A stretch of DNA of 64,000 bases from Pseudanabaena biceps (GTDB lineage: Bacteria > Cyanobacteriota > Cyanobacteriia > Pseudanabaenales > Pseudanabaenaceae): the NCBI GenBank assembly GCA_013361095.1, contig JAATWA010000001.1, positions 248,001 to 312,000 of the forward strand, given 5' to 3'. Shown here piece by piece: positions 44,004 to 55,261 of the stretch. Every line of letters begins with the position of its first letter. Within the stretch, counting starts at the first letter, position 1. The translations under genes were made by a program, and so were the position numbers. The notes below the pieces were generated by a model. That model was not told the DNA's origin, did no database searches, and was given only the letters and a program-made list of their open reading frames with translations.

Positions 44004-44771
44004 ATGACTATGCTGGAACAATCAAAAACAATTATTACTCTTCAAACAGGCGATCACGCAGGGGCTTGGGAGAATTTTGAGCAAACCACTTTGCCACTAC
44101 AAAATGCAGGTGGCGTAGGACTATTGGGAGTTTTGCTATTGAGTGCGATCGGGGCAACTGCTTATCAATACTGGCAACTCAGACAAACGCGCCAGCAACT
44201 CAAAATCGAAAAATTAAAAAATTATGATGTCGCTAAAAAATTTAAGTTAGCCCTGCATACCATTGACGAGCATGAGCATAATCCTGATTTGGTTCATTCC
44301 CGTGAATTTAATCTTGATTACTTGAGTATGCGGATGGAAGAACCGCATTTTTGCGAAATTATTTTGGCGCAAATCAAGGTTAATTTGCGCCAAAAGGTAT
44401 CTCCTGCTCTGATGCCGACAGAGGAGGTTAGTGGTAATGTTCGGAAGGTTGACATAATTTTTGATGTTTCATTTCAGCCAGAACATCATGACGACTCGCA
44501 GATCCGAACATTGTTTAGGATCCATGTCAAATTAGCCAAAATCCCTACTCATGGGTCGCAAAGTATCCTCAAAGATCTCATCGCTGGACTAGAAAATTTT
44601 GTGTCTGCATCTGATGAAAATCGTAATTGGCAACCTACGATTCAAGGAAAACTTGCAGTAATAAGCTGGGATCAAACTGCTAAACCAACGCCACTATTAG
44701 TGATTGAACAAACTAATGAGGGTAGTAATGTGTTGTTACGCAATAAGCGGTTAGCCAATTCCAAAAGATAG
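44004..44771 (+). CDS. membrane-anchored protein, unknown function
   Basis: From the ATG at 44004 this is a 255-residue protein; a GTG at 43965 is open upstream. A hydrophobic segment (about 36-54: GLLGVLLLSAIGATAYQYW) is followed by a short coiled region and a soluble alpha/beta domain of about 190 residues. I recognise no catalytic motif. It looks like a conserved cyanobacterial membrane protein with its soluble part on one side. It converges on pheA with 13 bases between stops. Confidence 0.65.
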   Translation: MTMLEQSKTIITLQTGDHAGAWENFEQTTLPLQNAGGVGLLGVLLLSAIGATAYQYWQLRQTRQQLKIEKLKNYDVAKKFKLALHTIDEHEHNPDLVHSREFNLDYLSMRMEEPHFCEIILAQIKVNLRQKVSPALMPTEEVSGNVRKVDIIFDVSFQPEHHDDSQIRTLFRIHVKLAKIPTHGSQSILKDLIAGLENFVSASDENRNWQPTIQGKLAVISWDQTAKPTPLLVIEQTNEGSNVLLRNKRLANSKR

Positions 44772-44784
44772 AAGCTACAAGAGA

Positions 44785-45627
44785 TTAGGATGATTCGATG
44801 ATGTCGTAACTTCCTAAGATTTTTAAGTTTTCGGTTACGGAGCGTAACTCTGCTAAAGCTTCCGCAAAATTGGGATCACTTACGGGGGTTTCAATATCGA
44901 TAAAAAAGATATATTCACCAAGCGATCGCTTGGTGGGGCGAGACTCAATCCGACTAAGGTTGATTTGGCGATCTGCAAATATTCGCAATGGTCTCACTAA
45001 AGCTCCTGGCATATTGCGTTTGAGACTAAATGCTAGCGAGGAATGGGTTCCTTTAGCGGAGACATTTCGCCCAAGTACTAGAAAACGGGTGCAGTTATCA
45101 GGTTGATCATTGATCGGATATTGCAGGATTGGCTCTTGGTAGATCTCGGCAGCGCGTTGAGAGGCGATCGCTGCAATTGAGCTATCTCTGGCTACACTGG
45201 CTACACCATCGGCAGTAGAGTCTGTGGCAATCTGCTGCACGTTAGGCAAATGATGCTCTAGCCAACTCTGACATTGGGCTAAGGCTTGGGGATGCGAATA
45301 GATTACTTTGATCTGATTAATATCTGAAGCGCGGGTAATCAGAGCATGGGCGATCGGCAACACGATCGCCTGTTGGATTTGCAAAAACTCTGATTGCCAT
45401 AGACTGTCAAGAGTCATGGTTACGCCGCCTTGGATCGAGTTTTCGACTGGAACAACCGCAATATCAACATTTCCCTGTTCTGCGGCGCTGATCACTTGTG
45501 GAATTGTAGTATAGGGACACATTCTTGAGGAATCATGCTCTAAGTCAGGATGACAGAGCTGCAAGTATCGCAGAGCTGCCATTTCTGAGTATGTACCTGC
45601 GGGGCCAAGATAAGCGATCGTCGTCAT
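44785..45627 (-). CDS. pheA: prephenate dehydratase
   Basis: From the ATG at 45627 the protein is 280 residues and starts MTTIAYLGPAGTYSEMAAL, the family N-terminus. The longer frame to 45702 runs through a hairpin and is rejected. The catalytic domain has VPVENSIQGGVTMTLD and DNCTRFLVLG; an ACT domain at the C-terminus (PGALVRPLRIFADRQINLSRIESRP) should bind phenylalanine for feedback control. It converts prephenate to phenylpyruvate. Confidence 0.93.
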   Translation of the reverse strand: MTTIAYLGPAGTYSEMAALRYLQLCHPDLEHDSSRMCPYTTIPQVISAAEQGNVDIAVVPVENSIQGGVTMTLDSLWQSEFLQIQQAIVLPIAHALITRASDINQIKVIYSHPQALAQCQSWLEHHLPNVQQIATDSTADGVASVARDSSIAAIASQRAAEIYQEPILQYPINDQPDNCTRFLVLGRNVSAKGTHSSLAFSLKRNMPGALVRPLRIFADRQINLSRIESRPTKRSLGEYIFFIDIETPVSDPNFAEALAELRSVTENLKILGSYDIIESS

Positions 45628-45635
45628 GTTAAAAC

Positions 45636-45678
45636 CAAAAATATAGAGGACTAGCAAAGCTAGTCCTCTATATTTTTG
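45636..45678. repeat. hairpin in the pheA leader
   Basis: Perfect inverted repeat CAAAAATATAGAGGACTAGC with complement, nine bases upstream of the pheA ATG. A stem this close to the start could block ribosomes or act as a terminator in the leader. No leader peptide rich in Phe codons is evident. Confidence 0.7.
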
Positions 45679-45736
45679 CAAAAGATCTCGCTTTTCCATC
45701 AAAAACTACTAGCAAAATAAGTTTTGCTTAAGACAT

Positions 45737-45791
45737 AAAAACCAAAAAGTGAGTTGCAGCGCGAAGCGCTGCAACTCACTTTTTGGTTTTT
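45737..45791. repeat. GC-core palindrome after ftsH
   Basis: A 55-base perfect inverted repeat, AAAAACCAAAAAGTGAGTTG with core CAGCGCGAAGCGCTG, reaching the ftsH stop codon. Its A/T ends make it a plausible terminator for ftsH on the minus strand. Confidence 0.8.
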
Positions 45792-47683
45792 TAAAACTTC
45801 ACAGAAGCAGTTCGCTTCTCGGGAAGTTGTGTGTACTCAGCAACGATCTTGCGGAACTCTTCACCGTCTAGAGTTTCTACATCGAGCAGAATATCGACTA
45901 AGCGATCGCAGAGGTCACGATTTTCTTCTATTAGATGTTTTGCTGTGTCGTAGCAAGTTTGGGCGATTTGACGAATTTGACGATCAATGCGATCGCCTAG
46001 CTTAACGGAGTAGTCGCTTTGGGGCATAAAATTACGACCGAGGAACACTTCACCCGTTTCTGACTCCAAAGCACCTAAACCAAGATCGGACATCCCAAAC
46101 TGAGTCACCATCATTCGTGCCAACCTAGCCACCTGTTGGAAATCACCTGATGCACCTGTGGTGATTTCAGCATCGCCAAAAACTACTTCTTCGGCAGCCC
46201 GACCACCCAGCATCATGGTGATCGTGTCGAGAATCTGCGATCGCGACTCCAGACCATATTCTTCATCGGGGACACCCTTGGCAAAGCCACCAATGCCACC
46301 AGAGCGAGGCACGATCGTAATCTTGTCTAGTAATGACGCATTCTTGAGTAACGTCATCACTAAGGCATGACCAACTTCATGGTAAGCAACTAAGCGCTTC
46401 TTAGCACTATCGAGCATGGGCTTCATAGTGAGTCCAATCGTCACCCGATCAATTGCATCGGCAATTTCCAATTCACCGATCGCATCTTTAAACCGACGAG
46501 CAGCCAGAATTGCGGCTTCGTTAAGTAAGTTTGCCAGATCTGCGCCCGCAAATCCGGGGGTTAGACGAGCGATCGCTTCGATAGATACGTTTTCTTCAAG
46601 CTTTTTGTTACGCGCATGAACTTTGATAATTTCTTGACGACCCTTATAGTCAGGATAATCCACCGTAATCTGGCGATCAAATCGACCGGGACGCAACAAG
46701 GCACTGTCTAAAACATCAGGACGATTAGTTGCCGCCACGACAATCACGCCTGAGTTGCCTTGAAAACCATCCATTTCGGTGAGCATTTGGTTGAGAGTTT
46801 GTTCTCTTTCATCATTGCCGCCGCCGATCCCTGTACCGCGTTGGCGACCAACTGCATCGATTTCATCAATAAAGATGATACAGGGAGCATTATCTTTGGC
46901 TTTTTGAAACAAATCGCGAACGCGAGAAGCACCCACGCCCACAAACATTTCGACAAATTCCGAGCCTGATAATGAGAAGAAAGGAACCCCTGCTTCTCCT
47001 GCAATCGCTTTAGCAAGCAAGGTCTTCCCAGTGCCTGGTGGACCAATTAGCAATACGCCTTTGGGGATCTTTGCGCCCACAGCAGTAAAGCGATCGGGCT
47101 GTTTGAGAAATGTAACAACTTCCTGCAATTCTTCTTTGGCAGTGTCAATTCCCGCCACATCTGCAAACATGATTCCAGTTTTTGCTTCTGGAGAAAATCT
47201 CGCTTTAGTTTTACCAAAACTCAGCGTTTGTCCGGGGCCACCAGGAGCATTGCTAAGTCGGCGTAACACCATCAATAATACAAAAATCAACAACATCGGT
47301 ACAAAAAAAGTACTTACTAGTTGCCAAATTAGAGTCGGCTGCTGTGGCGCTTTTACTGCTACGTCAACGTTATTTTCACGTAGAGCTTTGATCAGTTCAG
47401 TATTACCATCACGAGCGATCAAGTCAACTCTGACCTTGCGCCCATCTTTTAAAACTGCTTCTGCTGCTAGCCCGCTACCGTCGATATCGATTTTTTGCAC
47501 TCGATTGTCTTTTACATTGGCAAGCAATTCGCTATAGCCGATAGTGGCAGCCCCTTCAGTGTTAGCTAAAACCATCATGGGTGAAGCGATCGCTACACTT
47601 TGCACAATGGAGATGCTAATCACTGTAGATTTGACACGTTGCCAAACGGTTGACCAAAAGATTTTTTTTCCAGAAGACATCAC
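45791..47683 (-). CDS. ftsH: ATP-dependent zinc metalloprotease FtsH
   Basis: 630 residues. Two N-terminal membrane helices (about 14-36 and 103-125), an AAA+ domain with Walker [13 protein letters not shown] near 213 and SRH residues, and the zinc site HEVGH in the protease domain. Cyanobacterial genomes carry several FtsH proteins; one pair repairs photosystem II by degrading damaged D1. Which member this is cannot be settled here. It is divergent from chlN. Confidence 0.95.
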   Translation of the reverse strand: MMSSGKKIFWSTVWQRVKSTVISISIVQSVAIASPMMVLANTEGAATIGYSELLANVKDNRVQKIDIDGSGLAAEAVLKDGRKVRVDLIARDGNTELIKALRENNVDVAVKAPQQPTLIWQLVSTFFVPMLLIFVLLMVLRRLSNAPGGPGQTLSFGKTKARFSPEAKTGIMFADVAGIDTAKEELQEVVTFLKQPDRFTAVGAKIPKGVLLIGPPGTGKTLLAKAIAGEAGVPFFSLSGSEFVEMFVGVGASRVRDLFQKAKDNAPCIIFIDEIDAVGRQRGTGIGGGNDEREQTLNQMLTEMDGFQGNSGVIVVAATNRPDVLDSALLRPGRFDRQITVDYPDYKGRQEIIKVHARNKKLEENVSIEAIARLTPGFAGADLANLLNEAAILAARRFKDAIGELEIADAIDRVTIGLTMKPMLDSAKKRLVAYHEVGHALVMTLLKNASLLDKITIVPRSGGIGGFAKGVPDEEYGLESRSQILDTITMMLGGRAAEEVVFGDAEITTGASGDFQQVARLARMMVTQFGMSDLGLGALESETGEVFLGRNFMPQSDYSVKLGDRIDRQIRQIAQTCYDTAKHLIEENRDLCDRLVDILLDVETLDGEEFRKIVAEYTQLPEKRTASVKF

Positions 47684-47824
47684 TGTCTATAGCTCCTTAT
47701 AACCCCGTCGATGCGGTAATCGGTTGTTAACTATTAGTTTAGTACATTGGTTAAAAAGCTGTCATAAAGTGAGGATGACGTAACTTCCTGTAAACCTTTG
47801 CAACTTTTTGCCCCGACTCATAGT

Positions 47825-47842
47825 TTTACTAAATATAGTAAA
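47825..47842. promoter_or_regulatory. candidate operator palindrome upstream of chlN
   Basis: TTTACTAAATATAGTAAA is a perfect dyad (7-bp arms around AATA) 54 bases before the chlN ATG, in the ftsH-chlN divergent gap. Size and position suit a dimeric regulator. No known consensus was matched. Confidence 0.4.
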
Positions 47843-47851
47843 GAGAATTAA

Positions 47852-49228
<1,377 letters not shown>

Positions 49229-49252
49229 GATATCACTATAATGAAATAACTT

Positions 49253-50929
49253 ATGGAATTAACTCTCTGGACTTACGAAGGACCTCCCCATGTTGGCGCA
49301 ATGCGAGTTGCCACAGCTATGGAAGGCGTTCATTATGTGCTTCATGCCCCACAGGGCGATACCTACGCTGACTTGCTATTTACGATGATCGAACGCCGCG
49401 ATCGCCGTCCTCCTGTTACCTATACAACTTTTCAAGCTCGCGATCTTGGTGGTGACACCGCCGAAATGGTCAAGACTTCGGTTAAAGATGCCTATGAAAG
49501 ATTTAAGCCTCAAGTGATGCTAGTGGGCGAAAGCTGCACCGCCGAACTAATTCAAGATCAACCGGGATCGCTTGCTAAAAGCATGGGACTACCCATCCCC
49601 GTCGTCAGCTTAGAGTTACCCGCCTACTCCAAAAAAGAAAATTGGGGAGCAAGCGAAACTCTGTATCACTTAGTTCGGACATTACTATTACCTGTCGTAC
49701 TACCTCCTAATACCAAGCGTCCTCAAAGAGAATCACATATTCGCCCTAAGGCAAATATTATTGGCCCCACAGCTCTGGGGTTTAGATGTCGTGACGATAT
49801 TCGGGAAGTGGTGAAATTACTTGCTGAAATTGGGGTTGATGTAAATGTGATTGCGCCAATGGGTGCGACACCTGATGATTTAATGCGAATTCCTGATGCA
49901 GATTTTAATATTTGCCTTTACCCTGAAATCGCGTTGACAACTTGTACTTGGTTGAGTCGTAATTTTGCTCAGCCAATTATTAAAACTGTACCCATCGGCG
50001 TTGGTGCAACCCGTGATTTTATTGCTGAAATTGGTAAGGTTGCTGACATCGATGTTAGTCATGCCCTAGCGCGATCGCAGTCGGATACATTAGGCAACTG
50101 GGATGCTGCCCGCATTTCCTCACCTGCTGAAGCCAGTGCCTCTAGACTGCCTTGGTATTCGCGATCGGTTGACTCTACCTATCTCACAGGTAAGCGCGTG
50201 TTTATCTTTGGTGACGCAACTCACGCCTTAGCCGCCGCCCGCATTGCCACGGAAGAACTAGGTTTTACGCTGGTGGGTATCGGAACCTATAGCCGTGAAT
50301 TTGCGCGAGAAGTCCGCGAATTTGCTAAAAAACATGGCATTGAGGCTGTAATCAGTGATGACTACTTAGCTGTGGAAGCAAAAGTTGCGGAAGCTGCTCC
50401 AGAACTGGTGCTTGGCACACAGATGGAGCGACATATTGCCAAACGCTTGGGTATTCCTTGCGCGGTAATTTCGGCTCCGATCCATGTTCAAGATGTGCCA
50501 GCCCGTTACTCACCACAAATGGGTTGGGAAGGGGCAAATGTGATTTTTGATAGCTGGGTTCATCCTTTGATGATGGGTCTAGAGGAACATTTGATCGGAA
50601 TGTTCAAGGAAGACTTCGAGTTTGCAGAAGGTCATATGAGCCATCTGCATACTGCGCCAGCACAGGAGATTCGCGGCGAATCTAGCCCTGAGCCAATGGT
50701 CAGTATTAGTAACTCAACTAGTCATTCTAATCAAGTCTTCCTCACTCCTCTAGAGGAAGTGCTTGAAGACATGACTTGGAGTGCAGATGGCGAAGCCGAG
50801 TTAAAGAAGATCCCCTTCTTTGTGCGCGGCAAAATCAAGCGCAATACTGAAAAATTTGCCAGTGATCGCGGTATTACTTCGATCACTTCAGATACTCTTT
50901 ACGAAGCAAAAGCTGCGATCAGCAAGTAA
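49253..50929 (+). CDS. chlB: dark-operative protochlorophyllide reductase subunit B (BchB-like)
   Basis: 558 residues. The N-terminal [20 protein letters not shown], the ESCTAELIQ cysteine segment and [20 protein letters not shown] near 386-405 are family hallmarks. The C-terminal domain ([18 protein letters not shown]) contributes to substrate binding. As with chlN, wording such as FQARDLG.DTAE and [19 protein letters not shown] matches purple-bacterial BchB (about 525 residues). Cyanobacterial ChlB is about 508. A variable serine-rich linker of about 50 residues (about 460-510) lies before the C-terminal domain. Confidence 0.93.
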   Translation: MELTLWTYEGPPHVGAMRVATAMEGVHYVLHAPQGDTYADLLFTMIERRDRRPPVTYTTFQARDLGGDTAEMVKTSVKDAYERFKPQVMLVGESCTAELIQDQPGSLAKSMGLPIPVVSLELPAYSKKENWGASETLYHLVRTLLLPVVLPPNTKRPQRESHIRPKANIIGPTALGFRCRDDIREVVKLLAEIGVDVNVIAPMGATPDDLMRIPDADFNICLYPEIALTTCTWLSRNFAQPIIKTVPIGVGATRDFIAEIGKVADIDVSHALARSQSDTLGNWDAARISSPAEASASRLPWYSRSVDSTYLTGKRVFIFGDATHALAAARIATEELGFTLVGIGTYSREFAREVREFAKKHGIEAVISDDYLAVEAKVAEAAPELVLGTQMERHIAKRLGIPCAVISAPIHVQDVPARYSPQMGWEGANVIFDSWVHPLMMGLEEHLIGMFKEDFEFAEGHMSHLHTAPAQEIRGESSPEPMVSISNSTSHSNQVFLTPLEEVLEDMTWSADGEAELKKIPFFVRGKIKRNTEKFASDRGITSITSDTLYEAKAAISK

Positions 50930-50944
50930 TGACCTGACCACCAG

Positions 50945-50972
50945 CCCCCCTCTCCCATCAAGGGAGAGGGGG
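50945..50972. repeat. CCCTCTCCC/GGGAGAGGG hairpin
   Basis: A perfect short hairpin, CCCCCTCTCCCATCAAGG and complement, between chlB and chlL. The same CTCTCCC/GGGAGAG words occur in the ends of the IS at 35862. Confidence 0.75.
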
Positions 50973-50995
50973 AGAATACAAATTATTTATATTAG

Positions 50996-51907
<912 letters not shown>

Positions 51908-51912
51908 TCATC

Positions 51913-51942
51913 AAAAAAGCCCTCGCTAAGCGAGGGCTTTTT
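51913..51942 (+). terminator. intrinsic terminator after chlL
   Basis: AAAAAAGCCCTCGC TAA GCGAGGGCTTTTT: a classic stem with T tract six bases past the chlL stop. It can also serve the hicA transcript from the other strand. Confidence 0.9.
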
Positions 51943-51944
51943 AA

Positions 51945-52151
51945 TTACAATTCTTCTTCTGTTAGTTCAGCTATCTTCATTAACGATTTTAAAGTTCCGA
52001 TCTTTAAATCCTGATTTTTGTGAACAGGAATAGAAATAATTTTATTCTCACCTAGCTTTTCGTAGATATGGTGACTGCCAGTAATTTTTTTGAGAATCCA
52101 GCCTTTTTGCTCAACTATTTTACATAGTTTTTTGCCTGAGATTGACTTCAT
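51945..52151 (-). CDS. hicA: HicA-family toxin
   Basis: 68 residues with the HicA double-stranded RNA-binding fold: N-terminal SGKKLCKIVEQKGW, then GSHHIYEK with the catalytic histidine, and IPVHKNQDLKIGTLKSLMK. HicA cleaves mRNA. The start overlaps the hicB stop by four bases, so translation is coupled and the antitoxin is made first. Frames are intact. Confidence 0.92.
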   Translation of the reverse strand: MKSISGKKLCKIVEQKGWILKKITGSHHIYEKLGENKIISIPVHKNQDLKIGTLKSLMKIAELTEEEL

Positions 52152-52351
52152 ACCGTAATTTCAACTACCTTTGAAACAAGGTCTATTTTTTTGCTTTCAT
52201 TGGCGACTTCTAGCCACCCTTGTATGGCATCTTGCAGATTGATGAGCAATTCATCCATACTATCCCCTTCTGTGATGCAACCAGCGAGTGCAGGAACTTC
52301 AGCCCAATAACCACCTTCTTCCGCAGGATAAACAATTGCTTTGATTTTCAT
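52148..52351 (-). CDS. hicB: HicB-family antitoxin
   Basis: 67 residues with the partial RNase H fold of HicB (VYPAEEGGYWAEVPALAGCI, then EGDSMDELLINLQDAIQGWL). It neutralises HicA. This is the short form without an obvious C-terminal DNA-binding domain. It precedes hicA on the same strand. Confidence 0.92.
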   Translation of the reverse strand: MKIKAIVYPAEEGGYWAEVPALAGCITEGDSMDELLINLQDAIQGWLEVANESKKIDLVSKVVEITV

Positions 52352-52461
52352 TGTGTATATGTGAGTTTCAGTTTATGTACCTAGATTTTAACAGATTGCT
52401 TTTTTTTGTAAGTTATAATTCTCAATATATCAATCAGCATCCCAACTAGACAGCATAAGCT

Positions 52462-53520
52462 ATGATCGCGACCTCACAGATTCCCGCCACAGTCCTTACA
52501 GGCTTTCTTGGCGCAGGCAAAACTACCTTACTCAATCACATTCTCACGGCTGAGCATGGCAAAAAAGTCGCCGTAATCGTCAATGAATTTGGGGAAATTG
52601 GTATCGATCAGCAGTTGGTAATTGGTGCTGACGAAGAAATTTTTGAGATGAATAATGGTTGTATTTGCTGCACAGTGCGCGGTGATCTGATTAGGATCAT
52701 TGGCAATTTAATGCGTCGCCGCAATAAGTTTGATCATTTGCTCATCGAGACAACGGGCTTAGCCGATCCAGGTCCTGTGATTCAGACATTTTTTATGGAT
52801 GAAGATATTCATAGACAAGTGGAACTTGACGCTGTGGTGACAGTGGTTGACGCTAAACACGTTCAGCAACATTGGGGCGATCGCGAAGTGCTGGAACAAA
52901 TCGGTTTTGCAGATGTTATTTTGTTAAATAAAACTGACCTAGTTACTGAGTCAGAACTTGAAGAACTCGAAGCCAAAATCAAGCACCTCAACGTGTTGGC
53001 AAGAGTCGATCGCGTGCAGTTAAACCAAACCGATAGTGAGAGTATTGGAGATAGCATCAACAAGGTTCTCAATGTCGGCGGCTTTGATCTAAATCGCATT
53101 TTAGAGAAGAATCCAGAATTTCTCGCAGCTCAGGTGGAAGAGGAACATGATCACGCACATCATGACCATGCTCATTCTCACCATGATCACGAACACCATG
53201 AACATCATCACCATGTCCATGATGAAGAAGTTGGCTCAGTCAGCATTTTAGAAGCTGGTGAAGTCAATCCTTACAAGTTTCAAGCTTGGATCAGTGAGTT
53301 ATTGAGAACTCACGGGCAAGATATTTTTAGATCTAAAGGAATTATTAATCTTTCTGGCTCTGATGAGCGTTTGGTATTTCAAGGTGTGCATATGCAGTTT
53401 GAGGCAACTCGCGATCGCAATTGGAAAGAGAATGAACTTCGCAAAAATCAATTAGTGTTCATTGGTAGACATTTAGAGCTTGAAAAGCTACGCACTGGTT
53501 TTAAAGGTTGCTTGGTTTAA
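52462..53520 (+). CDS. COG0523 GTPase with His-rich loop, probable metallochaperone
   Basis: 352 residues. Walker A GFLGAGKTT at 14-22, metal motif GCICC near 67-71 and NKTD for guanine. Residues about 227-255 hold a dense run of histidines with aspartate and glutamate, which should bind zinc, nickel or cobalt. This feature is typical of the zinc-related COG0523 subgroups rather than of true CobW. No zur box was identified upstream. The gene lies alone between hicBA and tRNA-Arg. Confidence 0.87.
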   Translation: MIATSQIPATVLTGFLGAGKTTLLNHILTAEHGKKVAVIVNEFGEIGIDQQLVIGADEEIFEMNNGCICCTVRGDLIRIIGNLMRRRNKFDHLLIETTGLADPGPVIQTFFMDEDIHRQVELDAVVTVVDAKHVQQHWGDREVLEQIGFADVILLNKTDLVTESELEELEAKIKHLNVLARVDRVQLNQTDSESIGDSINKVLNVGGFDLNRILEKNPEFLAAQVEEEHDHAHHDHAHSHHDHEHHEHHHHVHDEEVGSVSILEAGEVNPYKFQAWISELLRTHGQDIFRSKGIINLSGSDERLVFQGVHMQFEATRDRNWKENELRKNQLVFIGRHLELEKLRTGFKGCLV

Positions 53521-53523
53521 CCG

Positions 53524-53563
53524 AAAAAGCTTAGTCATCGTCGTCGGTGGCTAAGCTTTTTTT
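53524..53563 (+). terminator. terminator after the COG0523 gene
   Basis: AAAAAGCTTAG pairs with CTAAGCTTTTT around a 16-base loop, followed by T residues, three bases past the stop. A clear intrinsic terminator. Confidence 0.85.
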
Positions 53564-53612
53564 GTAGGCAAAGCAGCTAACCTTTTGCTATGGTATGATT
53601 GCTTAGAAGTAT

Positions 53613-53686
53613 GGGTATGTAGCTCAGTTGGATAGAGCATCAGATTCCGGTTCTGAGGGTCGGGGGTTCGAGTCCCTCCATACTCG
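53613..53686 (+). tRNA. tRNA-Arg (anticodon CCG)
   Basis: A 74-base cloverleaf. Acceptor GGGTATG pairs with CATACTC; the D arm is in GTAGCTCAGTTGGATAGAGC. The anticodon stem TCAGA/TCTGA encloses TTCCGGT with anticodon CCG at 53647-53649, and the T arm carries GGTTCGAGTCC. CCA is not encoded. It reads CGG arginine codons. Confidence 0.96.
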
Positions 53687-53722
53687 TAATTACAGCGTTT
53701 CACTTTAATGATAGGGCGCTTT

Positions 53723-53789
53723 TCAAGCAAGGTACAGATGATTGTCTTACCGCCGAAGGCGGTAAGACAATCATCTGTACCTTGCTTGA
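53723..53789. repeat. 67-bp perfect palindrome
   Basis: TCAAGCAAGGTACAGATGAT... and complement around CCGCCGAAGGCGG. It lies between tRNA-Arg and a small membrane protein gene. It is one of the longest perfect palindromes here. Confidence 0.9.
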
Positions 53790-53822
53790 GTTTTATTAGT
53801 AAACACACTAAATTTTTAATCT

Positions 53823-54251
53823 ATGGAACGTGGATTATTGTGGTTGCCATTGCTGGCAGTGTTTTTTGGGCTAGCGTGGTCAGGCTGGAATGAATATCAA
53901 AAAGTTGAGTCTTATAAGCGTTGGGCTGAGCAATTTGAGCGCCATAAATATGACATCTACGCAGTGTTGGGACAAAAAGGCGATCGCTTGACATGGGGAA
54001 AACCAACTCGTAAAGATCCCATCGATGTCCATTCGGTTACTTTTCAGGATATTGAGCGCATCAGATTTCGGATTGACAGCAAATTTTATGATGACAAGGA
54101 TTCTGAATTTCCCCTTAATGCAAAAAAAATATCTTTAGAAATAGTCTTAAAAACTGGTGAAATGCCAAGCATTAGGTTTACTGATGTGGATATTGCGGCA
54201 GGTTGGTATCGTTTTTTAAGCGATCGCTTGACCGCCACCTCTAATTCTTAA
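53823..54251 (+). CDS. single-span membrane protein, unknown function
   Basis: 142 residues. The first 20 residues (MERGLLWLPLLAVFFGLAWS) form a membrane anchor, followed by a charged helix and a small beta-rich soluble domain. I do not recognise a family; it appears complete with an ATG. It probably faces one side of the membrane through the soluble part. Confidence 0.65.
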   Translation: MERGLLWLPLLAVFFGLAWSGWNEYQKVESYKRWAEQFERHKYDIYAVLGQKGDRLTWGKPTRKDPIDVHSVTFQDIERIRFRIDSKFYDDKDSEFPLNAKKISLEIVLKTGEMPSIRFTDVDIAAGWYRFLSDRLTATSNS

Positions 54252-54399
54252 GTTTTATTAAGGCAAACCACAAATTGATTTAACGGTTTTAGGACGATTC
54301 AAGTGTATTAATTTCTTCATAAATCTTGTTTTAACCTCTCTATAAACAGAGCTTTAACTTCATCTCTTAGTCTTATAGCCATAGTCATCAATGTTAGGA

Positions 54400-54460
54400 C
54401 AAAGCCAAAACCCAAGAGAGAGTTGCGGCGCTTCGCGCCGCAACTCTCTCTTGGGTTTTG
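54400..54460. repeat. GC-core palindrome, exact copy of 41436-41496
   Basis: 61 bases identical to 41436-41496, including the 5-base CAAAG lead. It sits between two unrelated membrane protein genes. Confidence 0.9.
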
Positions 54461-54510
54461 TGTCTTAACTTGGCTGGCTACAGCTATAGAACTAGTTGTG
54501 AGGGTTTACT

Positions 54511-55074
54511 TTGGAAGCAGTTTTAGAGATTGTTTTAGGATTCACTTTGGAGAGCGTTAAAGCGATCGCAGTAACAGTACTGTTACTTTTGCTAGGTGAC
54601 TTCTTTTCAACGTTTTTGTATCACGTTCCTGAACACGTCTTTGGTAAGTTTCATAGCATTGTGCATCATGGTAAAAACCGCAGCTTTCTTCATTATGCAG
54701 TTTTGACAAAAAATCCTCTCGTGTTACTAGATGGTATTTTGGGTGCAATTCCTTACTTTATATTTACGCCTTGGTTGTGGCAGTTATCAGCGATCGGTAC
54801 AGTCATTGGACTGGCTCTAGGAGAGTTTCATGTGGTATGGCGACATGTCTCTATTTTGGAATGGAAAACCCCAGAACCTTTCAAATCTTGGTGTGATTTG
54901 CTATTTATTACCACTCCTGAGAGGCATTGGCTCCATCATCAAAATGCTTTTGCCGCCTATGGTGACATCTTTTCTTTTTTCGACTATCCCGCTCAAAAAT
55001 GGTTAACTTTTCTGCGCTTTGTTCGCCGCAAGTTTAAGCAAGCTAACGCCAGCCCTAGAGTTAGCAGCATCTAA
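54511..55074 (+). CDS. fatty acid hydroxylase/sterol desaturase-like membrane protein
   Basis: 187 residues, starting at a TTG. Several hydrophobic segments and His clusters HVPEH (HX3H), HSIVHH (HX3HH), FHVVWRH and HWLHHQN recall the di-iron site of the fatty acid hydroxylase superfamily. The protein is shorter than most members. It may modify a lipid or carotenoid in the membrane; the substrate is unknown. Confidence 0.7.
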   Translation: MEAVLEIVLGFTLESVKAIAVTVLLLLLGDFFSTFLYHVPEHVFGKFHSIVHHGKNRSFLHYAVLTKNPLVLLDGILGAIPYFIFTPWLWQLSAIGTVIGLALGEFHVVWRHVSILEWKTPEPFKSWCDLLFITTPERHWLHHQNAFAAYGDIFSFFDYPAQKWLTFLRFVRRKFKQANASPRVSSI

Positions 55075-55114
55075 GTTCACAATCTCCAAAATTATAGATA
55101 TCGCCAATTATGCC

Positions 55115-55147
55115 AAAACTAAAAATGGCGTAGCCATTTTTAGTTTT
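55115..55147. repeat. AAAACTAAAAATGGC hairpin
   Basis: Perfect 33-base inverted repeat. The same arms recur at 56878-56912. Confidence 0.85.
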
Positions 55148-55177
55148 ATAGCTGTTGTCATTCAAAACGCAAGAAAG

Positions 55178-55206
55178 GCAGTAGCGGCGCTTCGCGCCGC
55201 TACTGC
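55178..55206. repeat. short GC-core palindrome
   Basis: GCAGTAGCGGCGC around TTC with complement; same core as the long palindromes but only 29 bases. Confidence 0.8.
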
Positions 55207-55225
55207 TATACAAAATAAAGCTCAT

Positions 55226-55260
55226 AAAAAAGGGTCATTGCAAAGCAATGACCCTTTTTT
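55226..55260. terminator. bidirectional terminator after cyanophycinase gene
   Basis: AAAAAAGGGTCATTGC and complement with A and T tracts, ending two bases before the stop of the minus-strand cyanophycinase gene. Confidence 0.85.
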
Positions 55261-55261
55261 G

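Noticed and set aside
45628..45702. 25-residue N-terminal extension of prephenate dehydratase
   Set aside because: The extension reads through a perfect hairpin, and the family N-terminus begins exactly at the internal ATG at 45627.
53551..53808. 85-codon minus-strand frame across tRNA-Arg
   Set aside because: It is the reverse complement of a clear tRNA gene and a palindrome; no real protein is expected.
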